From contig NZ_BAGM01000028.1 of the NCBI RefSeq assembly GCF_000308855.1, forward strand, positions 1 through 64,000: 64,000 nt of DNA, written 5' to 3'. The notes under the pieces are model-generated. The model had not been told where the DNA came from. It was given only the letters and a program-made list of their open reading frames with translations, and did no database searches. Below are positions 1 through 10,417 of this stretch, piece after piece. Source of the stretch: Nocardia veterana NBRC 100344. GTDB taxonomy: Bacteria > Actinomycetota > Actinomycetes > Mycobacteriales > Mycobacteriaceae. The translations under genes were made by a program, and so were the position numbers. Each line of letters starts with the position of its first letter. Within the stretch, counting starts at the first letter, position 1.

Positions 1-194
1 TCGGAGCCGCCCCAGTGCCCGGCGAAGGCCGGAGCGAACACCTCGCACGTAGCGGACAATCTGGACGCGACGCCTTCCCAGCAATGCGGCGACATCAAAA
101 ATCCGTGCAACAGCAGCAGGGGGTCGCCCGACCCGGTGTGCAGGGCTTTCATCGGCGCAAGGGAGGTGGCGGGTTGGGTGGTGCCGGACGTCAT
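1..194 (-). CDS. alpha/beta hydrolase, N-terminal part (cut by window edge)
   Basis: The minus strand reads open from an ATG at 194 to the window edge, giving about 64 residues. The segment contains LLLLHGFLMSPHCWEGVASRL followed by APAFAGHWGG. This is the typical start of an alpha/beta-hydrolase fold: a beta strand, the HGF oxyanion-hole turn, then a substrate-entry helix. The nucleophile elbow and the rest of the triad lie outside the window, so the substrate cannot be named. A GTG three codons upstream (203) is an alternative start. It is divergent from the exonuclease III gene, with about 90 bp between starts. Confidence 0.8.
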   Translation of the reverse strand, partial: MTSGTTQPATSLAPMKALHTGSGDPLLLLHGFLMSPHCWEGVASRLSATCEVFAPAFAGHWGGS

Positions 195-286
195 CGTCGT
201 CACCCCTTCCGAATCGGCGGCGGCCTGTTCGGCGTGGCCGCGATGTCCGCGAGGACGGGTTGATTCCCGCATTGTACGGTCGTCGG

Positions 287-1075
287 GTGGCCAGCATCAT
301 CAGTTCCGTCAACGTCAACGGCATACGCGCAGCTACCGGCAAGACCGGGAAGGGAATGCTCGAATGGCTCGTCGTCACCGAGGCCGACATCATCTGCCTG
401 CAGGAGACTCGGGCAACCGATGAGCAGACCCGCAAGGCGCTGGCGCCGGTCCTCGACGCCGGGTGGTTTCTCGCCCATGCCGAACCGGGTGCGAAGGGTC
501 GCGCCGGGGTGGGCATCCTGTCCCGTCGGGCACCGTCGCGGGTGCGAATCGGATTCGGCAGCACCGAATTCGACGGTGCCGGCCGCTACGTGGAAGCCGA
601 TTTCGACGATCTGACGGTGGCCAGCGTGTACGTGCACACCGGCGAGGCCGACACCCCGATGCAGGACGAGAAATACCGCTTCCTCGGCGAACTCGGTGCG
701 CACATGAAGGCGCAGACCCGCGATTTCGTGATCTGCGGTGACTGGAACGTCGCGCACACCGAACTCGACATCAAGAATTGGAAGGGCAACGTCAAGAACG
801 CCGGCTTCCTGCCCGGGGAACGGGCCTGGATCGACGAGATGCTGGCAGCCGGCTACGTCGACGTGGTCCGGCAGTTGCATCCAGGGGTGCCCGGGCCGTA
901 CAGCTGGTGGTCCTATCGCGGGCGCGCCTTCGACAACGACGCCGGGTGGCGAATCGACTACCACCTGGCGCGCGGCGCGATCGCCGGCCGCGCGAAGCAG
1001 GCCGTCGTCGAGCGCGCGCCCGAATACGCACTGCGCTGGTCGGACCACGCTCCGGTCACCGTGCAGTACCGCTGA
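287..1075 (+). CDS. xthA: Exodeoxyribonuclease III (AP endonuclease, xthA-like)
   Basis: Single-domain exonuclease-endonuclease-phosphatase protein of about 262 residues that cuts abasic sites and acts as a 3'-5' exonuclease or 3' phosphatase in base-excision repair. Visible family signatures are SVNVNGIRAA at the N terminus, CLQET with the metal-binding Glu (about residue 40), GDWNVAHTELD (about 151-161), the DNA-binding SYRGRAFDNDAGWRIDY stretch and the C-terminal SDHAPV with the catalytic His (about 254). I chose the GTG at 287 because the protein then begins right at the first beta strand. A TTG at 260 is also in frame. No good ribosome binding site marks either start. It stands alone, before the RNase/barstar pair. 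Confidence 0.9.
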   Translation: MASIISSVNVNGIRAATGKTGKGMLEWLVVTEADIICLQETRATDEQTRKALAPVLDAGWFLAHAEPGAKGRAGVGILSRRAPSRVRIGFGSTEFDGAGRYVEADFDDLTVASVYVHTGEADTPMQDEKYRFLGELGAHMKAQTRDFVICGDWNVAHTELDIKNWKGNVKNAGFLPGERAWIDEMLAAGYVDVVRQLHPGVPGPYSWWSYRGRAFDNDAGWRIDYHLARGAIAGRAKQAVVERAPEYALRWSDHAPVTVQYR

Positions 1076-1177
1076 ACCCTCCGACCGACCCGGTGGTGGA
1101 CCGATTCCGCCGCCGGTTGACCCCGTCAGCGCGGACGGGACCTTCGCACGTCCGACAGCACCGATGAACAGGCACCG

Positions 1178-1693
1178 ATGAACATGTCCGACAAGAGAAT
1201 TCGTATTCTGCTGGTTCTGGGTGGGCTGGTGATCGCGGCGATCGTGGCCGGGGTCCTGGGCCTGCGCGGCGGTTCGACCACGCACGACATCGCGAGTTCG
1301 GTGGCGGCGACCGCACAGGCCGGCAAGACGACGACGCCGTCCACCCAGACGGCGAAGCCCGGCCCCGGCAATTCCGGCGCGACCCCGGCCGCGTCGGCCA
1401 CCCGGGCGCCCGGCGTTCCCGACCGCGCCTATCGCACCCTCGTCGAAATCGATGCCGGACGCTGGCCCGGTTCGGCCAACGCTCCCGGCACCAAGGGCGG
1501 CGACCAGTGGATGAATCGGGCCGGGACGCTGCCGAAAACCGATTCGAGCGGTAAACCGATCACCTACCAGGAATGGGACGTCAATCCCAAGCAACGCGGC
1601 CAGACCCGCGATGCCGAACGCATCGTCACCGGCAGCGACGGATCGGCCTACTACACCGGCGACCATTACGAGACCTTCACGAGGATGCGCTGA
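1178..1693 (+). CDS. Membrane-anchored or secreted guanyl-specific ribonuclease (RNase Sa/T1/barnase-like)
   Basis: Protein of 171 residues. Residues 8-30 form one hydrophobic segment after a basic N terminus (signal anchor or signal peptide), residues 31-80 are a Thr/Ala/Pro-rich linker, and residues 80-171 are the nuclease. The catalytic trio of Streptomyces RNase Sa is recognisable: E132 in TYQEWDV, R148 in AERIVTG and H163 in TGDHYETF, with the family pattern SAYYTGDHY. The enzyme should cut single-stranded RNA after guanosine, outside the membrane or after delivery. Its TGA shares a base with the ATG of the next gene (TGATG), which encodes a barstar-type inhibitor, so nuclease and inhibitor are translationally coupled. 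ATG 1184 is an alternative start. Confidence 0.88.
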   Translation: MNMSDKRIRILLVLGGLVIAAIVAGVLGLRGGSTTHDIASSVAATAQAGKTTTPSTQTAKPGPGNSGATPAASATRAPGVPDRAYRTLVEIDAGRWPGSANAPGTKGGDQWMNRAGTLPKTDSSGKPITYQEWDVNPKQRGQTRDAERIVTGSDGSAYYTGDHYETFTRMR

Positions 1694-2217
1694 TGGGTGC
1701 GACGATCTCGCTCGCCCGGTTCCTGGCCGCACCACAGGCGGGAGCGTCGGTTGCGGATCGACATCGCGCCCCGGACGCACGGGCCGAGTCGGCCGCGCCG
1801 GTCCTCGGTGGACTGGACGTCGCCGCGGGCCCGTTCAGCGGGGTGCGGTATCAAGCGCCCGCGGACTACGTCGTGCGCGAGTTGCGCGGCGCCAAGATGC
1901 GCACCACGGCCGGCGTGTTCGACGAGTTCGCGGCCGCGTTCCAATTCCCCTACTACTTCGGCAACAACCGCGACGCCTTCGACGAATGTCTGCGCGATCT
2001 GGACGACTTCGTCGGGGAGGCGCCGGGATATGTTGCTTTGATTCGGGATTCGGGTCAGCTACTCGCCGATCAACGCGAGGATCTGGAGTGGTTCACCGAC
2101 GCCATGACGGCCGCCGCGCACACCTGGGCGGCCCGGGGCACGGTGTTCCGGGTGGTGTTGCAGCGTCCGCCGGCGGTGTTGCCGACGGTGGCGCTCACCC
2201 TCGCCGACCCGGCCTGA
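1693..2217 (+). CDS. Barstar-family ribonuclease inhibitor (immunity protein)
   Basis: Protein of 174 residues. The C-terminal 100 residues match the barstar family: the FPYYFGNNRDAFDECLRDLDDF segment with the characteristic N-x-D-A-F/E-C-L pattern, then a strand and helix ending in FRVVLQ. Barstar binds the active site of barnase-like RNases with an acidic helix, and the D and E residues here fit that. The N-terminal 65 residues are extra and not recognised. It overlaps the RNase gene by one base and probably protects the cytoplasm. Its last 23 bases overlap the end of the convergent TetR gene on the other strand. Confidence 0.85.
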   Translation: MGATISLARFLAAPQAGASVADRHRAPDARAESAAPVLGGLDVAAGPFSGVRYQAPADYVVRELRGAKMRTTAGVFDEFAAAFQFPYYFGNNRDAFDECLRDLDDFVGEAPGYVALIRDSGQLLADQREDLEWFTDAMTAAAHTWAARGTVFRVVLQRPPAVLPTVALTLADPA

Positions 2218-2974
2218 CGGGCGTTCGGCGCAGCCGGCGGGCCAGATCCTCGCCGAGCAGGACGAACACATCGGTGGTTTCATCGATGAGCTGGTCGCGT
2301 GTCATGTCGATCTGACCCTGCAACCAGCTCGTCAACGTCTGGACCAGTCCACCCACCAGATACGTGGCCCGGAATCCGATCACCGGATCGGGTGTCGGGG
2401 CGCCCAGGTCGTAGAAGTCGATCCCTCGGTCCGCAACGAGATTCGCGAACGAGGCGATGGTCTGCAGCGTTCGCGCACGCAACTCCGGGGTGGATGCGCT
2501 CAGGGCCAGGGCGACCTGGGCCTTGCGGGGGTCGTCGGTCAGCACGTGGATACCGGCCGCGACCGCCGCATGCGCCATCGTCCGGGTGTCGGGTGGGCGC
2601 GGTGAGGCGGGGGCGCGCCCTTCGTCCGAGGGCAGATCGTCGCCCGCCGCCGGCTCCGCACCGCTCGTTTCGGCGGTGAGCTCGTGCAGGGCCCGCAGGA
2701 TGGCAGCGGCCAGCTCCTCGGCGATGCTGTCGAACAGAGCGGTGAGGACGGCGTCGCGGCCGGTGAACTGCTCGTAGTAGTAGCGCTCGTTCAGCCCGGC
2801 CTGGGCGCACAGTCCGGCAACCGTCAGCTTGTCCACGCCCTGGGTACCGATGATCTCGAGCGCCGCGCCGAGCAGCGCGGCCCGCCGGCCCGCGCGTCGT
2901 TCGGCGGCCGACACACCGCCGTAGGTCCGCTGCGCCGTCACGGTCCGATTGTGGCACGGCGACAATTTTGGCAT
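2195..2974 (-). CDS. TetR/AcrR family transcriptional regulator
   Basis: Protein of 259 residues. An N-terminal TetR DNA-binding domain (about residues 25-75) includes RRAALLGAALEIIGTQGVDKLTV and the recognition region AGLNERYYYEQF. The C-terminal part is a helical ligand-binding domain with a polar, low-complexity stretch near residues 105-130. It is transcribed away from the DUF2236 gene at 3038, with 63 bp between starts. Two overlapping inverted repeats in that gap (2969-3002) are likely operators, so it probably controls itself and the DUF2236 gene. The ligand is unknown. Confidence 0.88.
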   Translation of the reverse strand: MPKLSPCHNRTVTAQRTYGGVSAAERRAGRRAALLGAALEIIGTQGVDKLTVAGLCAQAGLNERYYYEQFTGRDAVLTALFDSIAEELAAAILRALHELTAETSGAEPAAGDDLPSDEGRAPASPRPPDTRTMAHAAVAAGIHVLTDDPRKAQVALALSASTPELRARTLQTIASFANLVADRGIDFYDLGAPTPDPVIGFRATYLVGGLVQTLTSWLQGQIDMTRDQLIDETTDVFVLLGEDLARRLRRTPVRPGRRG

Positions 2975-3002
2975 TAAGTCTTGCCAGAAATCTCATTCTG
3001 GC
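2969..3002. promoter_or_regulatory. Inverted repeats between TetR and DUF2236 genes (putative operator)
   Basis: Two dyads overlap here: TGGCA (2969-2973) with TGCCA (2982-2986), and GCCAGAA (2983-2989) with TTCTGGC (2996-3002, perfect 7-bp arms, 6-bp spacer). A further GCCAGATTC lies at about 3013. The position between divergent starts is typical for TetR autoregulation. Binding is inferred. Confidence 0.5.
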
Positions 3003-3037
3003 GGATGCTATTGCCAGATTCAGTGAGGAGGGCGACG

Positions 3038-5093
<2,056 letters not shown>

Positions 5094-5183
5094 CGTGCAC
5101 CCGCGTGAGGCCCGGTTGATGAGCCGACCACGCGGGGCCGCCTCGACGTGTTCGGCCGCGGTTGAACAGGTTCGGGAGGACAG

Positions 5184-6194
5184 GTGCTCGACAAGGTCAA
5201 GGCGCGGATAGAACGCGAGGTTCAGGCGAGGCCGTGGCTGGACCATGTGATTCGGGCCGGCGGTAGCTACCAGCGCCAGCGTGGTGACTACTTCGCCGCC
5301 GGCATCACGTATTTCACGGTGCTGTCGCTGTTTCCGCTGCTGATGGTGGCGTTCGCGATCGCCGGATTCGTCCTCGCCAGCGATCCGAGCCTGCTCGACG
5401 AACTGCGCGACAAGATCGTGCAGAACATCCCGGGCTCCTTCGGCGGCCAGATCAACGATCTGATCGACCAGGCCATCAACTCGCGCACCAGCGTGGGCAT
5501 CATCGGTCTGCTCGGCGCCGCCTACGGTGGGCTGGGCTGGATGGCGAACCTGCGCGCCGCCCTCACCGAACAGTGGGAACAGCCTGCGCAACAAGGGAAT
5601 TGGCTGAAGACGAAACTCTCCGATCTGCTGGCGCTGGCCGGGCTCGGCGTCGCGATGGTCGTGTCGCTGGGATTGTCGGCGCTGTCGTCGAGCGGGCTGG
5701 CCCGGCAGCTGCTGGAAAGTGTCGGCCTCGACAAGGTGCCCGGCGTGTCCTGGCTGCTGCGACTGCTCACCCTGGTGCTCGCGGTGCTCGCCTCCTGGGC
5801 GGTCTTCGTCTGGATCATCGCCCGGCTGCCCCGGCAACCGGTGACCTTCGCCAGCGCGGTGCGAGCGGCCTTCATCGCCGCGATCGCCTTCGAGATCTGG
5901 AAACAGGTGGCCTCGTTCTACCTGCAGAAGGTCCTCACCAGCCCCGCCGGCGTCGCCTTCGGCTCGATCATCGGCCTCATGGTCTTCGCCTACATCACCG
6001 CCCGAATCATCCTGTTCGCCACAGCCTGGGCCGCCACGGCCAGGGAGAACGAGGTCGAGGCGGAGATCCCGGCGCCGGGACCGGCGGTGATCGAGCCGCG
6101 GATGAACGCGGGGATGACGGCGAGCACGGGCCTGGCGTTGTTCGGGGTGGGGGCGGTGCTGGGCGGTTTGTTCGCCGTCCGGCGTAAACGGTGA
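5184..6194 (+). CDS. yhjD: YhjD/YihY/BrkB family inner membrane protein
   Basis: Protein of 336 residues starting at GTG 5184 behind GGGAGGAC. It has about six transmembrane helices, beginning with [20 protein letters not shown] (about 38-62) and later [21 protein letters not shown] and [19 protein letters not shown]. The charged N terminus ([23 protein letters not shown]) is the signature of the BrkB/YihY superfamily. The C terminus has a short extra hydrophobic segment and ends in RRKR. Transport or membrane-biogenesis roles have been proposed for the family, but none can be read from the sequence. It lies 90 bp behind trpS. Confidence 0.88.
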   Translation: MLDKVKARIEREVQARPWLDHVIRAGGSYQRQRGDYFAAGITYFTVLSLFPLLMVAFAIAGFVLASDPSLLDELRDKIVQNIPGSFGGQINDLIDQAINSRTSVGIIGLLGAAYGGLGWMANLRAALTEQWEQPAQQGNWLKTKLSDLLALAGLGVAMVVSLGLSALSSSGLARQLLESVGLDKVPGVSWLLRLLTLVLAVLASWAVFVWIIARLPRQPVTFASAVRAAFIAAIAFEIWKQVASFYLQKVLTSPAGVAFGSIIGLMVFAYITARIILFATAWAATARENEVEAEIPAPGPAVIEPRMNAGMTASTGLALFGVGAVLGGLFAVRRKR

Positions 6195-6364
6195 GAACAC
6201 GGTCGCGATGCCGGCTCGTCGAGTGTCCGGTGAATGGCCGTTCTTATCCCCGCGCCGTCCTCTCGGTCGGCATGAGCACTATTGCCACGACGCGTGCGAC
6301 GGAGGAGTGTGAACAGCACCGGTGGCGCCGCCGGGCGCTGCCCCGAGCAGAGAGGGGGTGGATC

Positions 6365-6988
6365 GTGTTCGCACGGTCTACCACGATTCAGGCGCAACCC
6401 TCCGCTATCGACGCCGGGATTGCGCATATGCGGGACGAAGTCATGCCGGTGTTGGCAGAAACCCCCGGCTGTACCGGTTTGTCCCTCCTTGTGGATCGCA
6501 CCTTCGGCCGTTGTATAGCCACCACCGGATGGGAGTCCGAGGCGGCCATGCACGACAGCGAGAGCGGGTTCATGGCCGCGCGCGACCGGGCGGTGACGGT
6601 CTTCGGCGGCACCTCCGCCCAGGTGGCGGAATGGGAGATCGCCGTCGTCCACCGCGACCACCGTTCGATGCCCGGCGCCTGCGTGCGCGCGACCTGGGTC
6701 AAGACCGATCCGAGCCGCCTCGACATGTCGATCGACGCCTACCGCAACTACATCCTGCCCGGGATGGAACAGCTCGACGGTTTCTGCAGCGCGAGCCTGC
6801 TGGTCAGCCGCGCCTCCGGCCGGGCCGTCTCCTGCGGCACCTTCGACAGCGCCGAGGCGATGCAGCGCAACCGTGAGCAGTCCGCGGCCCTGCGGGTCGA
6901 CGCCGCCCGCCAGGTCGGTGTGGAGGCGATCGACGTGCGCGAATTCGAACTGGCATTGGCGCATCTGCGGGTGCCGGAACTGGTGTAG
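6365..6988 (+). CDS. Antibiotic biosynthesis monooxygenase-like (dimeric alpha+beta barrel) protein
   Basis: Protein of 207 residues from GTG 6365, which has GAGGGGGTGG upstream. The first half reads like an ABM/ferredoxin-fold domain: [58 protein letters not shown], a strand-helix-strand with the usual W-x-S/D-EAAM end. The second half repeats the pattern ([50 protein letters not shown]), so the protein is an internal duplication of the fold. Function is probably small-molecule oxidation or binding. A longer open frame upstream lacks a good start. It is followed by a strong hairpin. Confidence 0.7.
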   Translation: MFARSTTIQAQPSAIDAGIAHMRDEVMPVLAETPGCTGLSLLVDRTFGRCIATTGWESEAAMHDSESGFMAARDRAVTVFGGTSAQVAEWEIAVVHRDHRSMPGACVRATWVKTDPSRLDMSIDAYRNYILPGMEQLDGFCSASLLVSRASGRAVSCGTFDSAEAMQRNREQSAALRVDAARQVGVEAIDVREFELALAHLRVPELV

Positions 6989-6993
6989 GCGCG

Positions 6994-7020
6994 GCCGCGT
7001 CGCGATCGTTGCGACGCGGC
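6994..7020 (+). terminator. GC-rich hairpin after the ABM-like gene
   Basis: Perfect 10-bp arms GCCGCGTCGC and GCGACGCGGC around a 7-nt loop, six bases after the TAG of the ABM-like gene. There is no T run, as is common in actinobacteria. It separates the plus-strand housekeeping genes from the minus-strand EspG operon that ends at 7118. Confidence 0.65.
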
Positions 7021-7117
7021 ATCACCGGTCACGCCGCGCGGGGGTGCGTCGTCGGTACCGGCGCACGCGAAGTATGCGACGGCACCCGCTCCGCAGGCGG
7101 GTTCGTGAGTCGGGCGT

Positions 7118-7846
7118 TCAGTCGATGCGCGAGAACTCCTCCTGCACTCGCATCATGCGGGTGATCTCGCGGCAGATCGTTTCGGTGGACGATGGGTCGA
7201 TGCGAAAGTCGTTGTACTGCTGGCGATAGGTGTATCGACCGTCGCCTTCGACATCGAACCAGCTGAGGTATTGCGGCGGATAGGGACGCGGATCCTGGAG
7301 GCCGCATTTGACCTCGATATGCCCCGAACCTGCGCGCGGAGCGCCGAGCAGCTTCTTCATCCGGGCCGTCGTGGTTTCCTTTGTGCCGGTCCACGAATCG
7401 AGATCGGTGCGGATGCGATCGAGGCTTTCGATCAAGCCGGCGTGCCGGCCCGCCGGAAGATTGCCGAGGACAGCGGCGAACACCTTCGGCACGATCGCGG
7501 GCGAGCCCGCTTCGACGACCACATTTCCACCGTATTCATCTGCCGGGCCCGGCCTTTGGACCAGTGCCACCCCGACAGTGGTGTCGATTGCGGCATAGAT
7601 GCGCACGGGCCGCTTGCGAGTTCCCGTGAGCAGCAACGAGATTGCCGGGTTGGCCACCACCCGCAACGCGGCGGACAGGTCCGGATCGAACCCCTTCGGC
7701 ATCCGCGCCCGGAATTCCCAGCTCATCCGCTCGGCTTCGCTCTGCCACTGCGCCGACGACCGCAGCTGTATCGGGTAGGGGTACCGATCCTTGTCGGTCT
7801 CTTTCCAGACGTGCATGAATTCGTCCGGGGTGAACTCCCATTTCAC
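7118..7846 (-). CDS. EspG-family ESX secretion-associated chaperone
   Basis: Protein of 242 residues resembling the EspG family (WEFTPDEFMHVWK at the N terminus, RPVRIYAAIDTTVGVALVQRP, and the long strand-rich middle). EspG proteins bind cognate PE/PPE pairs in the cytoplasm and deliver them to the ESX machine. Here the gene follows, and overlaps by four bases (ATGA), a PPE-like gene that is its probable client. It is the last gene of a four-gene minus-strand operon. Sequence identity to mycobacterial EspG appears low, so the call rests on pattern and context together. Confidence 0.72.
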   Translation of the reverse strand: MKWEFTPDEFMHVWKETDKDRYPYPIQLRSSAQWQSEAERMSWEFRARMPKGFDPDLSAALRVVANPAISLLLTGTRKRPVRIYAAIDTTVGVALVQRPGPADEYGGNVVVEAGSPAIVPKVFAAVLGNLPAGRHAGLIESLDRIRTDLDSWTGTKETTTARMKKLLGAPRAGSGHIEVKCGLQDPRPYPPQYLSWFDVEGDGRYTYRQQYNDFRIDPSSTETICREITRMMRVQEEFSRID

Positions 7847-9189
7847 GGGCGGCGTCCCTCATCGTCCGGACGAACCTGCGCCGAGGGAATATCGGCACCG
7901 ATGGCGCCGGGCAGAGTCCGCTCGCGGGGACCCAGTAGTTCCTCTTCGCGATCCATGACCAAGTAGTCGGGCGTCTTGTGTTCACGCTCGGACTCGTCCT
8001 TCTTGCCGGCACCGCCCAGACCGGGCATCCCGGGCATGCCGCCGAGTCCGGGCTGGCCCGGCCGGGCGCCGAGAGCCGCTGCGGCAGCGGGGTTTCCGAC
8101 TCCGGCCACACCGGGAATACTCCGCCCCGGCCCGCCGGATTGCGCACCACCCGCACCGCCGTATGTTCCGGAGGAACCGAAACCCGAACCCGGGCCACCA
8201 CCTCCGTATCCCGCGGCAGTGGTGGAACCCAGGCCGGACGGGCGAGTATCACCGCCCGCGGATGACGACGCAGCCGGATTCGAGGTGCTCTGACTACCCG
8301 TTCGGCTCGAATCCTGTCCGGACTGCGATGTGCCGGCCGGATCGGTCTGTTGCGCCGCATCCTCGGCCTTGTCGCCGACACCGCCCGAATCGGTTTCACC
8401 GCCGGGCGAATTCGTGCCGGTTGGGTTACCGGAGCTGTTCACCCCGGTCCCGCTGTTGAACGGGCCGTTGTTCGGATTGCTCGGGCCGACGCCACCCGGT
8501 GCATCCACCGGGACGAAGGTTGGGACGCCGTCACCGGCGGGCCGGTAGGTGGGGTCGTAGTTGTTGCGCATGGCCGCGATCGCCAGCTGGCGTAATTCTT
8601 CGTCGGCCTTGGCTTTGTCGACTGTCGGACCAGGTGGTTGGGCGCCGAGCCCTGCGATCAATGCGTTTGCACCGACGACCTGTGGAGTCGTCGAGCCGTT
8701 GATCGGCGGAACGGCCAGCCTGGCGGCCTCGCCTCCATGGGCGGCGGCGTTGATGCGCGCGCCCACCGCCAGGATGACCTCGTGGACGTCGGAAGCCTGC
8801 TGGACGAATTTTTTAGCGGCTTCAGCGGCGGATCCGGCGAATTGACCGTGGAAGCCGTTCGATATCTCCTTCTGGATGGCGAGGTTCAGACCGAACAGGC
8901 CGCCGCTCAAGGCGGCGGATATATCCGTCCAACTCTTCGCAAACGTGTGCATTGTGCCCGGGTTGATGCTGTCGACCATCTTTCGGATGTCCTGGTGCGA
9001 GAGTGAATCCCACTGTTCCAGGTCCTTGATATAGGAAGGATCCGTGCCTTGGTGGTGCAGCTGCTGCTGGAGGTGTTGCGCACCTGTCTGCGCCTTGCTC
9101 GCGGCATCCCGAGGAATGGCTACATCGGGATTGACCCCGGCGATCAGGCCCCAGGTAGCAAGCGGGCCGGGTTGGTTCGGGCTACCCAC
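7843..9189 (-). CDS. PPE-like ESX substrate with a Gly/Ser/Pro-rich tail
   Basis: Protein of 448 residues from GTG 9189. Residues 1-180 are helical and PPE/WXG-like: they contain QWDSLSHQDIRKMVDS, AKSWTDISAALSG and the FHGQFAGSAAEAAKKFVQQ segment that corresponds to the W-x-G helix turn. Residues 225-410 are Gly/Ser/Pro/Asn-rich and low in complexity. A charged tail (KKDESEREHKTPDYLVMDREEELLG) ends the protein, as in exported PPE-type proteins of Nocardia. It starts two bases after the lipoprotein stop and overlaps espG by ATGA, so chaperone and client are co-translated. Confidence 0.7.
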   Translation of the reverse strand: MGSPNQPGPLATWGLIAGVNPDVAIPRDAASKAQTGAQHLQQQLHHQGTDPSYIKDLEQWDSLSHQDIRKMVDSINPGTMHTFAKSWTDISAALSGGLFGLNLAIQKEISNGFHGQFAGSAAEAAKKFVQQASDVHEVILAVGARINAAAHGGEAARLAVPPINGSTTPQVVGANALIAGLGAQPPGPTVDKAKADEELRQLAIAAMRNNYDPTYRPAGDGVPTFVPVDAPGGVGPSNPNNGPFNSGTGVNSSGNPTGTNSPGGETDSGGVGDKAEDAAQQTDPAGTSQSGQDSSRTGSQSTSNPAASSSAGGDTRPSGLGSTTAAGYGGGGPGSGFGSSGTYGGAGGAQSGGPGRSIPGVAGVGNPAAAAALGARPGQPGLGGMPGMPGLGGAGKKDESEREHKTPDYLVMDREEELLGPRERTLPGAIGADIPSAQVRPDDEGRRP

Positions 9190-9191
9190 GG

Positions 9192-9833
9192 TCAGTTGTC
9201 CTTACCGATTTCGGTCTCGATGTTCGACGCGATGTTCTCCAGGTTGCCGCACGGGCGCCCGGTGTCTTGGAGCGAGTTCGAGGAAACGGCGACCTGCACG
9301 AATCCAACCTTGGTGCGGATGTCGATTTGGCAATCCTGTTTGATACCGGGGTTGCGAACCCACATTGCCTCGCGGCCGTTGATTGTCAAGGGCTCGCTGT
9401 AGTCACGGACTTTGGCCATGTCTTCGTCCCAAGTAGCGTTGCTCGAGTTCACTTGTAGAACCAGGCCATCGAGAGGGTTACCGTCGGTGAACGCGCACGT
9501 GAGGAAGCTGCGTTCCGCGATCTGGTCGGGCCCGCGTTTCCGGGTGCTGGGGTCGAAGCCGGACTTGCGAATGGTGTCGTCGCTTATCCAGGTACACGGA
9601 TCGAAGACGATATCCGGGCGCGCTCCGGTGTATTGATTGTGCTGGGAGGGAGGCTGAATTTTCGGATCGGTAAGTGTCGGTCGTGTCTGTGCAGGTCCAG
9701 AAGAAGACTGTGCACCGGCATGTGAATCGGTGGCACGCAAGTTCGAATCGCCAGCTTTATCGGAGCACCCGGCCACGGTGATCGCAAGTGAGGCCGAAGC
9801 TATGGCGAGAATCAATGATCGAATCAAGGTCAT
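9192..9833 (-). CDS. DUF3558 family lipoprotein
   Basis: Protein of 213 residues. The signal peptide (LIRSLILAIASASLAITVAGC) ends in the lipobox VAGC with Cys at about 22, followed by a Ser/Thr/Asp-rich linker. The folded domain (about 70-213) has the DUF3558 layout: FDPCTWISDDTIRKSGFDPSTR, then RSFLTCAF, and a paired Cys in KQDCQIDIRT and RPCGNLENIAS. It should be anchored to the outer face of the cytoplasmic membrane. DUF3558 lipoproteins often sit beside ESX-substrate genes in Nocardia and Mycobacterium. It overlaps the upstream gene by ATGA. Confidence 0.8.
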   Translation of the reverse strand: MTLIRSLILAIASASLAITVAGCSDKAGDSNLRATDSHAGAQSSSGPAQTRPTLTDPKIQPPSQHNQYTGARPDIVFDPCTWISDDTIRKSGFDPSTRKRGPDQIAERSFLTCAFTDGNPLDGLVLQVNSSNATWDEDMAKVRDYSEPLTINGREAMWVRNPGIKQDCQIDIRTKVGFVQVAVSSNSLQDTGRPCGNLENIASNIETEIGKDN

Positions 9834-10201
9834 TTTCCGCTCCCGGTTATAGCTGTCTTGATCGCCGCCGCATTTGCTGCTTCAGCGTCGTCTATCAACC
9901 GTGCAGCTCGTAAATGAGCGGCAGCCATTGTGATCGCCGCCGCTCTCATGCTGGTCAGGGCGTCTAACAAGCTGGAGGCTTTCCCCGCAAACCCGACCCG
10001 GAGCTCCTCGGCGGATCGGAAATCGCCGAAACCACTAATACGTGCCAGTTCGCGTGCAGAGGTCAGCTGCGGATTGACCGTGGTCTCAACGAACCTGACG
10101 TAGATCTCCGCGCATCGCCGAGCGGCATCCGGCTCCATCTTGAATGTCCCATCCACCGCCTGCTGCCACAGCGCGTCGGCGGTCGACTGCCCCACGTCCA
10201 T
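9830..10201 (-). CDS. Small helical protein, WXG100-like size, first gene of the EspG operon
   Basis: Protein of 123 residues starting MDVGQSTADALWQQAVDG at ATG 10201, with a strong GAGGGAGGG upstream. It is almost all alpha-helical with regular Ala heptads (AAAITMAAAHLRAARLIDDAEAANAAAIKT) and one tryptophan, but no clear W-x-G. Its size and place at the head of a lipoprotein/PPE/EspG operon suggest an ESX-linked helical hairpin protein, possibly the PE-like or WXG-like partner of the PPE-like protein. No family name is certain. Confidence 0.72.
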   Translation of the reverse strand: MDVGQSTADALWQQAVDGTFKMEPDAARRCAEIYVRFVETTVNPQLTSARELARISGFGDFRSAEELRVGFAGKASSLLDALTSMRAAAITMAAAHLRAARLIDDAEAANAAAIKTAITGSGK

Positions 10202-10417
10202 CGGCGTCCCTCCCTCATACGTCCCGCTTACCTTACTGGACGCTCGGTGGGCCTCGGCGGTTCCCTCGATCGCCCGATCTGCCCTCTGGTCGAGCCGAAA
10301 GATGCAATCCTTGCTGGGATTATGCGGGGATCGAATGAGATTCCGTGGTGGTGGGGCAGTGGGGGATTGCGCGGTGATGTGCTGGCGCGGTCGATGCGAA
10401 CCTGGAGGGAGGCAGGC

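Noticed and set aside
5100..5136. Hairpin CCCGCGTG/CACGCGGG after trpS as a terminator
   Set aside because: The arms are only 8 bp with a 21-nt loop, and the next gene follows in the same direction, so the support is too weak.
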